Shown one piece after another: positions 1 to 11,285 of a stretch of 64,000 nt of DNA (positions are counted from its first letter, which is position 1; the number at the start of each line of letters is the position of its first letter). Source of the DNA: Lomentospora prolificans (taxonomy: Eukaryota; Ascomycota; Sordariomycetes; Microascales; Microascaceae); the NCBI GenBank assembly GCA_029532625.1, contig JARFXM010000003.1:2170001-2234000 (forward strand), given 5' to 3'. Both the position numbers and the translations under genes were made by a program. The notes beneath the pieces are model-generated. The model saw only the letters and a list, made by a program, of their open reading frames with translations, did not search any database and had not been told where the DNA came from.

Positions 1-290
1 AGGATGGGCTCCAGAGGCGCAGCAGGTGGTGGCGAGGTTGTAGGAGGGGAGTATTCGTCAGAAGCCTCCACGGTAGCTTCCCGCAACGCCTCGCCGATAG
101 CTTCGTTCAGCTCTCTCCTCTTCCCTCGTCGAGGATTTATTAAGCGATGGGTTGTCTCAGAGCCATAACTGGTTAGCACCCTTGAGGGCAAGGGAGGCAT
201 CTCATCCCGGACAGCAACGCCATATCTGGCAGTTTCCGTTTCGCGGGGCTGCGACGACCTCGCGCGGGTAGACGCCCTTTTAGGAGGCAT
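1..290 (-). CDS. N-terminal part of an unrecognised basic protein, cut by the window edge
   Basis: An open frame starts at an ATG at 290 (minus strand) and runs without a stop to base 1, about 96 codons. The N-terminus is rich in Lys, Arg, Ser and Thr (it begins MPPKRASTRARSSQ). A helical, charged stretch follows (RRGKRRELNEAIGEALREAT), then a Pro/Thr-rich stretch at the cut end. The composition suggests a nuclear or nuclear-envelope protein, but this is inference and I recognise no domain. The upstream base composition changes at the ATG, and a long gene-free stretch follows, which fits a true 5' end. The rest of the gene lies outside the window, so it could also be a chance frame. Confidence 0.45.
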   Translation of the reverse strand, partial: MPPKRASTRARSSQPRETETARYGVAVRDEMPPLPSRVLTSYGSETTHRLINPRRGKRRELNEAIGEALREATVEASDEYSPPTTSPPPAAPLEPI

Positions 291-2702
291 TGGGCCTCGA
301 TAAGGGTGTGAGAGAAAAAATGAGAGGACGGCGACTGCGCTGCGCGGTGAGGATCTCAGATAGCAGCACGCCTGCTTCGCCAGGCCTATTCACCGCCTAA
401 ATTAACTAGGTGATGGAGTGATAAATTGATAGAGGGCAAGGTGGTGAAAGAAGACGGTACGAAAAGAGAGGAGAAAATGCGAATGAGGCGGATTTGGAGG
501 GGATGGATGAGCTTGGTGAGAATTTCTCAAGCCAAGGAGGATAAGGTTGAGTCGCGTGAGCGGGTGGTTGACTAGGAGAGTCGAAGAAAGCGAGGATCGA
601 CTCAAGGAAAACGCGGGCCAGGCCCTTTCGAGATTGATTGTTTTGAGTCGTCGAGAGCCTTACAAGAGTGGATTGTGACCAGACCAGCCTCGACCAAAGA
701 GTCGGTCACAACTTTGAGGATGTGCTGCACCTGGAGTAATGCTGAGGGTCCGTTTTGATATCGTTGCTATATGGCTAGCTGTAATAAGGTTGCACACCTA
801 ACCCAATGGGTCCTTTGAGCTTTACACGTCCTAGATGAAGAGACAGGTGAAGGTCCCATGGCAGGCGTGGCTATCCGAGAGATGGAAGGATGTTGGCTGG
901 GGATGATGACGATAAAAGACTTTGTTAGGCTGAGGAAGGGATGGAATTCTCTAGGTGTGAGATGGGTTAGGAGGAATGTGGAAGGTGGAAGGATGAGAAT
1001 AAAGACTTCATCTGAATTCTTCCAAGTCGAGGCTCATTGTGTCGTTTGCAGCCTCTGATATGGAGGCCCTTTGGCCATCCGAGTCGGAAGGAATGTTTTT
1101 TTTTTTTTCCTTTCCTCTTTCCCAAGTCTTCTCAAGTCGTGCCTCCTTTGAGAAGTACATGCATAGGGAAACGGGAATAAGCCAATGCCTTAACACGGTC
1201 TCCCAAGACCACCTGCACAACGTTCAATTCGCTCTTGACATTGTCGGAGGCTGGTCGCGTCCAACTGTTGCACACCAACTGGCACTGGCACTTCACTTGG
1301 CCAGGTGGTTGGGACATGGCCAGCGTGGGACGTGGCGACAGCACGCGTGCGCCCAAAATGGCATGGCTGCAGAGGATTGGCCAGACAGGTTTTGCCGGGA
1401 TTGAAGCGGCAGATACCAACGTTGTTTCCGCTCAGGCCCAAAATTGCCCAACGCTGAAGCCCCACCGAAAATATTCCCGATTAGTCATTATCCACTCGTA
1501 ATACCTACCCAAATCCACAGTTCACTCCCAAGCCCAAGGTGCTGAGCCCAGCAGCAAATCAGGGTCGCAGCAACAAGCCAAGCACCAAATTCGCAATGTA
1601 AGTACCTTCGTATGAGCTCGCTCATCCATTGACCCCAGATGATTGATGTCCGCCCCAATATACTTGCGTCACTCTGCAGGCGGTTAATTCATCCAACTTC
1701 GACCTCGATCAGCGAGCAAAGCCTTCGACGGCTTCGATAGTCGAGATAGTCAAGAATCAATGTTCCACTTTTCCCATTCCTAGCAAACCTGCAATCTGAC
1801 AATTGGTCACTGTTCTCATTTGAAGCGCTGGCTTTGGCCAGCTGTGAGTGGTGCGCACTAACGAACCCCGCACTCTTCCCCAAGTCTTGGTGTTGAGGAC
1901 CACATCATGGTGCCTGCAACCTTTCAGAGAAGCTCCTGGGGTCCTCACGGTGGCTCTTCCTGAGGACTTCAAAGATCAATTGATGTGTCTCCAAGTTCTA
2001 GAAATGCCATCACTCGGACTCGAAGACAAGGTTGATGCATTTGACTTGTGCTTTTACACGAGCTTTGCTGTCTGTGATGGATGCTGAGTACAGCCCAAGG
2101 CCCCTTCCCCAGCCCGCGAAGAAAGATCGCGAATTAGAGAGTGAGACAGGCACAGAAAGAGGCGCAGCTATAAGTGTGCCTGGTCTTCGTCACCAACAAC
2201 ACCACGACTCTGCAGGAACGGAACGTATTATACACGAAGGAAGCTCGTGTTTGCGTCGCACAAATAGCTCCAGCCGCTCTCCGGGCAGACCAGGTGTAAT
2301 TAGGACGGGAATACATGCGGTAAGCGCAGGAATAACGAGTGCTTGCGGTACATTCCCCTCAGTCTCCCATCGAGAAAATAAAATAAAATAAAATAACGAA
2401 GCGCAGAAAAGATGGTGAGGCGGGAAAGTGTGATTCTTCTTACTGTTATGATTTACACACCTGTGTGGTCCACCTCTCTCACCTCCCCGCATCAAAACCA
2501 TATTCTCACCTCCACACTCACATAACAGTCGCAAAGTGACATCGCTCTTTTATCATCGCGATCCGCCTCTTTCCCGTGTCGTGTAGCTTAAGAAACTCTG
2601 CCAGATCTCTCTGGCTTACCCTTCTCCTCGTAACCCTTTCAACCTCTCCCCAATTTCTCTGGCATATACCCAAATTCCAGAAACTCTCTCATAGTCCACA
2701 AG
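291..2702. other. Intergenic region with no supported gene
   Basis: No reading frame here looks like a conserved protein. Visible items are a T tract near 1097-1107, a short AAAAT tandem tract at about 2375-2396, and an intron-like GTAAGT...CAG segment (1598-1679). The last 230 bases before 2703 are CT-rich, as expected for the leader and promoter of the downstream epimerase gene. Confidence 0.6.
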
Positions 2703-4179
2703 ATGGTTGTTGGTACCGTTCTCGTCACCGGGTGAGTTAGCTTGGGTGAATATGAGGGTTACCCGATGCACCCGCTAATGTATCACAATTCGCGACCACC
2801 ATCGCAGCGCAATGAATCGCATCCAGGCGCACACCATCCGGAATGCCTCTTTTAGCTAACATGGCACGCTTTTGCAGGGGAACCGGGTACATTGGCTCAT
2901 TCACGGCCCTTACCCTCCTCGAGAATGACTACGACGTCGTCATTGCGGACAACCTCTACAACTCCTCCGAGGTCGCCGTAGATCGCATCGAGCTCCTATG
3001 CGGAAAGCGCCCGGCCTTTTACAAGGTCGACGTAACCGACGAGGCCGCGCTCGACTCGGTCTTTGACAAGCACCCAGCTATCGACAGCGTCATTCACTTC
3101 GCCGCTCTAAAGGTAAGCTCATGACGGAGTGCGACTGCGAAATCGGAAAGGCTTCGCTCATCTTCATCCTTCACCTCACACCCTCACTCGAGCCTCTTGT
3201 TAAACAAAGAATATTTACCAGGCTGTTGGCGAATCCGGCGAGATTCCTCTCGAGTACTACCGTGTCAATGTCGGTGGTACCATTGCCCTCCTCAGCTCCA
3301 TGTCCAAGCACAACGTCACAAACATCGTCTTCTCCTCCTCCGCCACTGTCTACGGCGACGCCACTCGCTTCCCCAACATGATTCCCATTCCTGAGACTTG
3401 CCCCATCGGCCCTACCAACACCTACGGCCGCACCAAATCCGTCGTCGAAATGGTCATCACCGACCATGTCGAGGCCCAGAGGAACAACCTAAAGAAGGCG
3501 GGTAAGACCTTTGACCATTGGAATGCGGCGCTCTTGCGCTACTTTAACCCCTGCGGAGCGCATCCCAGCGGCATCATGGGAGAGGACCCCCAGGGCGTGC
3601 CCTACAACTTGCTGCCCCTGCTCGGAAAGGTTGCGACCGGCGAGAGGGATCAGCTTCTGGTATTTGGCGATGGTACGTATTCTTCTTCTTAGGCTTTGGG
3701 TTGGGGGGTTGCGATTCGTAGTTCGGCCAATGCGACAATGTGCTCTGGAATGGAAGATGACAACTCACCAACACTGGAATCCAGATTACTCCTCCCGAGA
3801 CGGCACCGCCATCCGAGACTACATCCACGTTCTCGACCTCGCCAAGGGTCACCTCGTCGCCCTCAACTACCTCCGCGAGCAACATCCCGGCATCAAGGCC
3901 ATCAACCTGGGCTCGGGGCGCGGTAGCACCGTGTTCGAGATCATCAAGGCGTTCAGCTCCGTTGTTGGTCGTGACCTCCCTTACAAGGTCGTCGAACGAC
4001 GACAGGGAGACGTGCTCGATCTCACCGCCAATCCGGCGCTGGCAAACGAAATCCTTCACTGGAAGACGGAACTTACCATGGAACAAGCCTGCGCGGATCT
4101 TTGGAAATGGGTTAGCAACAATCCAAAGGGGTATAGGCAGGATCCCCCCGCTGAATTGTTGGATGCGCTCAAGAAGTAG
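2703..4179 (+). CDS. UDP-glucose 4-epimerase (GalE/Gal10 epimerase type)
   Basis: Four exons, 2703-2731, 2878-3112, 3222-3672 and 3785-4179, give 369 aa. The enzyme interconverts UDP-glucose and UDP-galactose with bound NAD in the Leloir pathway and supplies UDP-galactose for cell-wall and glycoprotein synthesis. The Rossmann motif VTGGTGYIGS spans the first splice junction (residues about 8-17). The catalytic SSSATVYG serine is near 128, and the YxxxK pair is Tyr156/Lys160 in TYGRTK. The substrate-side segment RYFNPCGAHPSG and the conserved GRDGTAIRDYIHV-like run (here SSRDGTAIRDYIHV) follow. The length matches stand-alone fungal epimerases, not the yeast Gal10 mutarotase fusion. The start is fixed by the nucleotide-binding motif ten residues in. 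All introns have GT-AG ends. Confidence 0.95.
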
Positions 4180-4371
4180 GCCAAACAAAGCCTCGGCTTC
4201 ATGTAATACATGGTCAAACCATTAAAAAAAAAAATTAGAGTAGATATTGGGTAAGGAATATTTAAATTTATATTTTCAAACGTACACTCTACCCCATGCC
4301 GTCTCCTATTTTCACCTTGAAACCGCGGTACATATTCATTCACAGCAAGTCGCCTCCTATCACCCAGGCTC

Positions 4372-5593
4372 TCAGTCGCATTTCAACAGCAGCTTGCCAG
4401 TCGTCTTTCTTCCCTCCAGATCCTGATGGGCCTTGGTCGCATCCTCTAGGGAATAGACCTCGTGCACCTTGACTGAGACCTTCCCAGTAATGACAAGGTC
4501 GAAAAGTACTCCGGCGTATCTCTCAAACTCCTCGCGTGTAGCGACGTAATTGTTCACAACAGGTCGAGCGATCTTGACATTCTTGGCTCCAAGACGGAGA
4601 ATGTCAAAGGGAGGTACAGCGCCGGACTAGGAGCATTCCTGTCAATACTTCGTTCCTCGTGCGTAATAATGTGGAATGGGATGCGACACTTACAGCATTT
4701 CCGAAAACAATCAGGGTTCCCTTCCTCGCGATCATTTCAAGGTCGCTGTCAAAGGTTGCCTTTCCGACACCGTCGAAAATGACATCCACGCCATGGCCGT
4801 CCGTAATCTCCTTCACCTTCGCAACTACATCCTCATCCTTGGATTGAATAACCCAGTCTGCGCCGTAGCTCTTTGCCAGCTTGCACTTCTCCTCACTGCC
4901 AGCTGTGGCGATGACTTTGGCTCCAACGGCGTGGAGCATCTGGGTAAGCAAGCTGCCAACGCCACCGGCAGCAGCATGAACAAGCACCCAATCGCCGGGC
5001 TGCACCCGGCCAGCTTCACGAACAAAAGTCCACGCTGTCAAACCCTGGAGTAAGGTAGCGGCAGCTGTCTTCTCATCGAGGCCTGCGGGTAGCTTCAGGA
5101 CCTTGGCGACATTGGCGATGGTGTAAGCGGCGTAGGATCCATTATTGGAGAAGTATACAACCTTGTCACCAACGTTTATTCCAGAGACCGAGGGATGGAC
5201 TGCTGCAACCGTACCGGAGCCCTCGCGGCCGGGTGTCAGGGGAAGAGGGGCTTTGTAGAGACCAGTGCGGAAGTAGGTGTCGATAAAATTAACACCAGCA
5301 TACGCATTCCGAATGAGAACCTCGCCCTCGTTGGGCTCGGGAACAGGAATGTTCTTAACCTTCATGGCCGTCGCATCACCGTGTTCGTCGACCACAATGG
5401 CCTTCATAGTAGCGGGAGTCGGCGCCATTGTTGCAGTTGTGTTGGTGAAGCTCCTAGAGTATGGATTCGAGGATCGCGACAGGTTACAGGTGAAAATGGT
5501 AAAACCGAATCCTTTGGGAGGGACAAGCGAGTTTGGGGACTTGCGTGCTTTTAACAAGCTGCCAACAGGACGCGAAACAACTCGGAAGATCAT
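4372..5593 (-). CDS. NADPH:quinone oxidoreductase, zeta-crystallin/ZTA1 type
   Basis: Two exons, 5593-4694 and 4626-4372 (67-nt intron, phase 0), give 384 aa. It belongs to the medium-chain dehydrogenase/reductase superfamily without the zinc-binding residues of alcohol dehydrogenases. The family transfers one electron from NADPH to quinones and also binds AU-rich RNA. The GroES-like N-terminal fold includes the motif NAYAGVNFIDTYFRTGLY (about 97-114). The NADPH-binding motif HAAAGGVGS is at about 206-214, and the C-terminus ends in a lysine-rich GKLLLKCD. Residues 1-55 precede the usual family start (MAPTPATMKA, Met56) and are Arg/Ser-rich, resembling a mitochondrial presequence. Met56 or Met63 could serve as the cytosolic start. 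It faces the epimerase gene tail-to-tail across 192 bp. Confidence 0.92.
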
Positions 5594-6731
5594 GAAGTAG
5601 TAGAATTAAGCTATCTAGCAAATGGGGAAAGTTCAGGGAGCTGAAGAGGGGTAGCTCTTGCGTAGGTCGGAAGCTCTGTAAGTTGCGGAGCACAAGAACG
5701 GCTGTTCACGGCTTCGGCTTCCATTATTCATCAATGAATAACCGCTGGTCAGCTTACAATCGTACCTGTAAGGCAAGGCCGGTCGCGAATTTGGTGGCCG
5801 AGGTCTGTACTGGCACCACACTGACACCATCCTGCCCGGATCGCCCACATTTGCGTGATAAATGCATCCCTCAGTGCTCTCTGTATGCGCTAGCTCCGGA
5901 TGACGTAAAGAGGGCCAAATTCCTCAGAAAACGCCGCCGCGGGTTTCCAGTTTTGGCTCACCCACCGAAGACTTTATCTGGACGATGGCTGATTAAACTC
6001 TGGTGTAAGATTTGACACATCTTTTAGGTTGGATATAGGCTGGCCTAGCTAACCTGGATTGGCCGGGCTTTCTCAAGTCATCAAGTTGTCGAAATATGCA
6101 ATTCTATTGGCCATTTTCGTGGGCTTCCGCTGACTGTTATGTGATATCTCTTGATGTCCAGTAGGTTGCTCATGGCTATTCCTTTACCCGGAGAAAGGGC
6201 CGGATATCATGTCTTTGAAGTCGGGGTTCTGATACCATGGGATAACCGTGGTTGGGCAGATTGATCCTGACTCCTCTGAATAAACATCTGAGAAACCGAG
6301 AGATTTGACGATTGGAAAAGGCGGACTAACATCTCAGATTGTCACTGGTGTTTACATGGGAAATGCATTACTATACATGCAAGTATTATCTTACACTATT
6401 CCACAGCTCTCTAGAAATATTTGCTGAGAGGGATAGATGTCTAGGAATCCCGCTCTCCATCTCCCTTTTTCCCCAAGTGGCTATACAATGGTCCGGCCCT
6501 TCCACAGCCGAGTCCAACTATTCCTCCCCATCTTCGGGCCCATTTGTGGCCATCACGATTTCCCGTCTCATATCGCGAGTGTCAAAATGTACACGGCCAT
6601 CACCACGCGGCCAGGTTTCACACAAAGGAAATGACATGTCTATGCACCCACGGATGATATAGGCTCGATGCTTCAGTCGATTTCCTCTCCCTCTCTCTTT
6701 CGCTCGTTTGCTTCTGTCAACGACACCTCCC
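5594..6731. other. Intergenic region with no supported gene
   Basis: This holds the upstream region of the quinone oxidoreductase gene and, at its right end, the 3' side of the mL44 gene. Short frames are present, but none has protein-like composition or splice support. I see no RNA gene or repeat. Confidence 0.6.
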
Positions 6732-8015
6732 TTACAACATCACCTCGCCAATATCGATATAGGGGGCTTGCCAGGGCTTAGCTCCGTCGACGAGCATATC
6801 GCTAGGTACGCGGGGTTCTGCGCTAGGGCTGTAGAGATACCATGCCTTGAGGGCATTGATAGACGCCTTCCACCTAGCAAAATCGAGGCTGGAGCCTACG
6901 CCCTCACCGAGCTTGTCCTTTCCGCTATAGATACCGACGACGTAGACGGGAGTCCTAGACAGACGACCAGTTTCGCTCTCAAGACGCGCAACGGGGCGGT
7001 CGAATCCTTCCCTAGCGCAGAGCTTCGAGAGTTCGATAAGTGGGGCGTGGAAAGTGAACATTTTGTCGACCTCAAGGTTCCGAGAGAGGATATGGGCCTT
7101 GACAAAAGACTTCGCCATCTCCCGACCACAGTGGAGGTAGATGGAGCCCACAAGGGCTCGTACGAAGCCTGCGTAGGCATTGTTGCGGAGGAGTTCGTGC
7201 TGTTTTCTCCTCTCCGCGATGATCTCAGCCGGCAGTTTAGGGGCAGACGAGTCATCCTTGTGTTCGTTAACGTGAACAGTGTCACCGAAAGGATCATCGT
7301 AGACAACGCGGCTACTCCAACCTCGTCGCCACTTGAACTTGTCAAGGTATGATGCTTCCGTTCGTACGTATCCCCACGCCTGGTGGGTAACGCTCTTGGA
7401 CGGATCATCGGTCCACTGGAGAAGACCAGGGTCAACCTCGCCGCCAGGCGCAGCAGCGCTTTCTACACCCCATCCCTTTCCTACGTTGTAAAGGGACTCG
7501 CTTCCAGCAAAGCCGCGCATCGCCTCAAAGAGGACAGCCATAGGAAGTCTGGGATACTTCGCGATGAGCCATTCCGAGGTGTGGTAGTTGATAATGGTAC
7601 CGCCGAGATAGGAAAGGCGAACGTTGTTGAAACTCGGGTTCTCATCGGCAGTCGGGTCAACTAAAGAGCGAGCAAGAGTCTGCAGGGGAAGTTTCGTCGA
7701 GAGACAGAGACGGGCATGAAGCGCGGCGAGTTTCGCTGACTGGAGCGCGGCACTAGGAAGAGGCGATGGGTAGGGGCTCCTACTGCTCTCAAGGCTAGGG
7801 ATCGGGGGCTCGACGCCGGTAGTGTCGGATGTATGGAGTTCGCCAGACTCAGTAGGAGCGGAGTCGATGTGTATCGCCGTGGTGGACTGCAGACGAATTG
7901 GAACAAGAGATTGCTGTGGCCTCACCTGCCTCGCAGCAAGGCAAGGTCTACATCGCACTTGGGATTGGGCCTGGGTCAATTGACCGGACCACCTTTCCAG
8001 CCTTAACCGCTTCAT
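6732..8015 (-). CDS. Mitochondrial large-subunit ribosomal protein mL44 (MRPL3 type), RNase III-like
   Basis: Single exon, 427 aa. mL44 is a structural protein of the mitochondrial large ribosomal subunit built from an inactive RNase III-like domain and a double-stranded-RNA-binding fold. The first 60 residues are rich in Arg, Gln and Ser with few acidic residues, as in a mitochondrial presequence. The RNase III-like domain covers roughly residues 80-285, with LSYLGGTIINYHTSEWLI and the helix RALVGSIYLHCGREMAKSF. The C-terminal dsRBD-like part (about 305-420) contains RPVARLESETGRLSRTP and the conserved run DFARWKASINALKAWYLY. It is transcribed away from the small membrane-protein gene at 8385 across a 369 bp promoter. 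Confidence 0.93.
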   Translation of the reverse strand: MKRLRLERWSGQLTQAQSQVRCRPCLAARQVRPQQSLVPIRLQSTTAIHIDSAPTESGELHTSDTTGVEPPIPSLESSRSPYPSPLPSAALQSAKLAALHARLCLSTKLPLQTLARSLVDPTADENPSFNNVRLSYLGGTIINYHTSEWLIAKYPRLPMAVLFEAMRGFAGSESLYNVGKGWGVESAAAPGGEVDPGLLQWTDDPSKSVTHQAWGYVRTEASYLDKFKWRRGWSSRVVYDDPFGDTVHVNEHKDDSSAPKLPAEIIAERRKQHELLRNNAYAGFVRALVGSIYLHCGREMAKSFVKAHILSRNLEVDKMFTFHAPLIELSKLCAREGFDRPVARLESETGRLSRTPVYVVGIYSGKDKLGEGVGSSLDFARWKASINALKAWYLYSPSAEPRVPSDMLVDGAKPWQAPYIDIGEVML

Positions 8016-8384
8016 AGATGACGGTTGGAATTGACAGGAAAGAAACCCCGTCGCCGACTTGATATGTATGAGAAGAAAGGAAGGAGGGCGGTGATTAGAA
8101 CCTCTGTTGCATCTTCAAGCTCAAAGGGGATAGCGAAAAAAAGTTTCCTTTCGAGTCGTGTGCACCCAAGAAGCTGAGGCGCGACCGCCAGAGAAAAGAT
8201 AATATTATGCGAAGTTTTGCCGGATGCGTGGTCAGGTCCTCTGTTCCTGTCTGTAGGCCAATCAGGGACCAGTCAATTTTGATCGAAGGAGAGATGTCGA
8301 ATTAACCCGTCGACATCATCAAATTGCTCGTCCCTCAATTGCTCTGGTCAGTAACGTCGAGCTTCAATTGGAGACATCATCAAG
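8016..8384. promoter_or_regulatory. Shared divergent promoter region between mL44 and a small mitochondrial-type protein
   Basis: This 369 bp gap lies between two start codons pointing outward, 8015 on the minus strand and 8385 on the plus strand. It contains no coding frame. Both products are probably mitochondrial, so a bidirectional promoter is plausible. That is inferred from layout; no named binding site is visible. Confidence 0.5.
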
Positions 8385-8846
8385 ATGGTAAGTCGATTTA
8401 TCAAAGGAAGACGGAATACCTCTTTAGTTCTAACAATTTCTTGCAGGGTGGCCACGTCAACAAGATCCCGTGAGTCGCAATACTCCCGTACGAGCCCTCG
8501 CTAGCCCGCTCGACATCTAACCTTTTGAAAGATACCCCAAGCACGTCTGGTCGCCTTCTGGTGGTTGGTACTGCCAACCTGCCAACTGGAAGCGGAACAC
8601 TGTCGTCCTCGGCGCCGCCGTCTTCGGCATCACTTGCTTAATATGGAAGATCAGTGCCGAGAAGGAGCAGTTCGCCCACAAGCCCGAGCCCGGTCGGTTC
8701 TACCCCAGCCGAAAGTTAGTTCCCCTCCTCGTATTTACAATGCTCCGAATCGTCGAATGCTAATGAGTCGCGGCAACAGCTGGACTAGGCAATTAATCAA
8801 CTGGGAGAAGGAGGACAAGCTAAAGGCCGAGCAGAAGAGCGCGTAA
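8385..8846 (+). CDS. Small single-pass membrane protein, probable mitochondrial complex I accessory subunit
   Basis: Four exons, 8385-8387, 8447-8469, 8532-8714 and 8780-8846, give 91 aa. The first exon is only the ATG, followed at once by GTAAGT. The protein reads GGHVNKIP, then PKHVWSPSGGWYCQPANW, one hydrophobic helix (VVLGAAVFGITCLIWKI, about 34-50), and a charged tail with GRFYPSRNW. The length, single helix and GGW...PANWKRNT pattern resemble small fungal accessory subunits of NADH:ubiquinone oxidoreductase, but I cannot assign the exact subunit from sequence alone. The shared promoter with a mitoribosomal gene fits a mitochondrial inner-membrane role. The gene structure is well supported: all phases agree and 276 coding nt are divisible by three. 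The family name is the uncertain part. Confidence 0.8.
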
Positions 8847-9674
8847 AGAGACGAGGCAAGACGAATGAGGCCATCGACTGTACATTTATAGAAGGAATAC
8901 AAAGCATTTCAGCCTGCCACTTCTCGTATTTCCCCAAGTTCCACCGCTAGGACGACCGAAACACCGCCGGGCAATGATCCTTGTATTCGTTAACGCCCGT
9001 CCCATTCCATGAATTCGATGACAATGATAACTGAGATCGAAGTATCGATCCAAGCGTGGTCTACCGCACTACTCCTCAATTCTATGTCCTAGATCTAAGC
9101 AATTCAAGCAAGTCTTGTGCCCTTGAACGCAGCATCTCGCTGGCGCTTTCGGGGCCTTGGAAACAAACCAATAAGGACCCCGTAGGATGCATTCGTGGAC
9201 ACGGGGGATCAAGTCGTCTTCCAGCATAGCAACTAATACACTACCAATTAGTGTTATATGCAATGGTTCACTGCCTACCAGCGAACCATGGCAATGAAAC
9301 TCAGCTGGATGAGCAGGGAAGAGCCCTTCACGAGACCTAAATGGCGGATTCATCTTCAACTCTAGTTATATATTTGTTTCCCAATAGGCACAATTGTTTT
9401 TCTCCTAATATGATTGGAATATGTGAAAATTTCCCTCCTTTCCTCCATGACCATACAAAGAGGTTAACTCTTTGATTACCGCTTTCCTGGTCATGTCAGG
9501 GCAATATGTCAGGGCAGCCGAGAATTTGCCGAGGAAGGAACTTCCATACTGATGATCACCGAAACAACATCCTCTCGGTGAATAACGCGAACCTCCCGAG
9601 CCACAGCCAGCAGGAATTGGCTTGTGTGGGTTATCCAATTGCAAGCCCAAGCAGGCTGAATAGCGCATCCAGCC
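8847..9674. other. Intergenic region with no supported gene
   Basis: The 3' region of the small membrane-protein gene and the upstream region of dihydroorotate dehydrogenase. I see no conserved frame, RNA gene or repeat. Confidence 0.6.
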
Positions 9675-11081
9675 ATGTCGTTCCCAGCCTTGCGTGCTGG
9701 AAGTGCCCTACGGGCCTTCCGCTCCCGGGCCTCGTCCAATTCTCTCAGCAGCCCACGCCGATTTGCCTCAACCCAGTCCTCAACCCCGGGAAGCAGCTTA
9801 AAAGTGTTGCTGTATGGCTCCGCCGCTGCCGTTTCTGCCGTCGCAGGCTACATATACCTCACCGACACCCGATCCGCTTTCCACCGTTTCATCGTCCCAC
9901 CCGCGTTAAGAGCAATCTTCCCCGACGCCGAAGACGCCCACCATGCCGGCACAGCATCAATGAAGATGCTTTATAGTCTCGGCCTCCACCCTCGCGAGAG
10001 GAGGCGAGCCCTCAACGATCCCAGCGAGCCCAGCCTCGCTGTCCAGGTTTATGATACCAAGCTCGACAACCCTATCGGCATCAGTGCAGGCCTAGACAAG
10101 GACGCCGAGGTGCCAGATGCGCTTTTCGCCCTTGGCGCCGGTATCGTCGAGGTCGGCGGCTGCACTCCCAAGCCGCAGAGCGGTAATCCTAAGCCGAGGG
10201 TTTGGAGAGTCCCCACGATTGACGGCTTAGTAAATTGCTACGGACTAAACTCGCGCGGCGCCGACGCTATGGCCAGGACACTCCGCGAGCGATTGCGACT
10301 ATATGCCCGCTCGCGCGGGCTTACCGAGGAGGATGTCTTGAGCGGTAGGGCCGGCGTACCGACTGGTAGTCTCCTGCCCGGACGTCTTCTATGTGTCCAG
10401 GTCGCCAAGAACAAGGACACCGACGAGAAGAATGCGGCCTCCGACTACGCGTACTGCGCGAGCAGACTTGCTCAGTATGCCGATGTAATTGTCGTCAATG
10501 TTAGCAGTCCGAACACTGCCGGCCTTCGTGACCTGCAATCTGGTGACAAGCTTGTCGGTCTCCTAGGCGCCGTCGTCAACGCCGTCGAGACTTCAACCAA
10601 GGGCATCCGCGCCACGCCTCCTAGGGTCATGGTCAAGGTTTCACCTGATGAGGACGACGATGCTCAGATAAAGGATATTGTCCGCGCTGTATGGGAGAGC
10701 GGTGTTGACGGTATTATTGTCGGAAACACGACCAAGCGCAAGCTTCAGTCTGTCCCCACTGGCGTTCCCATCACCAATCGGGAAAAGTCCGTTCTAATGA
10801 TGGCGGATGGTGGCTTCTCTGGTCCGTCTATGTACGGCCGCACCCTTGACCTTGTTAAGAGGTATAGGAAGTGGCTAGATGTTCCCTCCTTCAAGGATAA
10901 GGAGAGAAAAGTCATCTTCGCGACTGGTGGTATCACGAATGGGAAAGAGGCTTTGGAAATCCAAAATGCCGGCGCGGATGTGGCTATGGTCTACACAGGA
11001 ATGGTATATGGCGGTGCGGGAACGGTGACAAGGATAAAGGACGAGATGAGGAAGGAGATTAAGAGTATCAAAAAGGAATAA
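9675..11081 (+). CDS. Dihydroorotate dehydrogenase (quinone), class 2, mitochondrial
   Basis: Single exon, 468 aa. This FMN enzyme oxidises dihydroorotate to orotate in de novo pyrimidine synthesis and passes electrons to ubiquinone in the inner mitochondrial membrane. Residues 1-40 are an Arg/Ser/Ala-rich presequence. A transmembrane helix follows (KVLLYGSAAAVSAVAGYIYL, about 43-62), then the class 2 N-terminal helical part. The barrel shows NPIGISAGLDKDAEV (about 132-146), EVGGCTPKPQ and the catalytic NVSSPNTAGLR with serine at about 277-278. Downstream are the FMN-phosphate segments IIVGNTT and FATGGITNG. The helix and the serine base, in place of the cysteine of class 1, mark the membrane-bound class. 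The start is the first in-frame ATG before the presequence. Confidence 0.96.
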   Translation: MSFPALRAGSALRAFRSRASSNSLSSPRRFASTQSSTPGSSLKVLLYGSAAAVSAVAGYIYLTDTRSAFHRFIVPPALRAIFPDAEDAHHAGTASMKMLYSLGLHPRERRRALNDPSEPSLAVQVYDTKLDNPIGISAGLDKDAEVPDALFALGAGIVEVGGCTPKPQSGNPKPRVWRVPTIDGLVNCYGLNSRGADAMARTLRERLRLYARSRGLTEEDVLSGRAGVPTGSLLPGRLLCVQVAKNKDTDEKNAASDYAYCASRLAQYADVIVVNVSSPNTAGLRDLQSGDKLVGLLGAVVNAVETSTKGIRATPPRVMVKVSPDEDDDAQIKDIVRAVWESGVDGIIVGNTTKRKLQSVPTGVPITNREKSVLMMADGGFSGPSMYGRTLDLVKRYRKWLDVPSFKDKERKVIFATGGITNGKEALEIQNAGADVAMVYTGMVYGGAGTVTRIKDEMRKEIKSIKKE

Positions 11082-11285
11082 GGGTTTATGATAGAGTATG
11101 TACACAATCAACCATATGCTTAGATAGACCAGTTATTAAGTTTATATATCTCATTTGTTGCTTGTAACACGAGCTTCGGAACCCAGAGCGAGTCGGTCGG
11201 GAATGATTCCATCATCCATCTATTCGCGCAAAGACGAGATATTATTTAATGCTGCTCCATTCGTTATCCATCAATGACAGTATTC

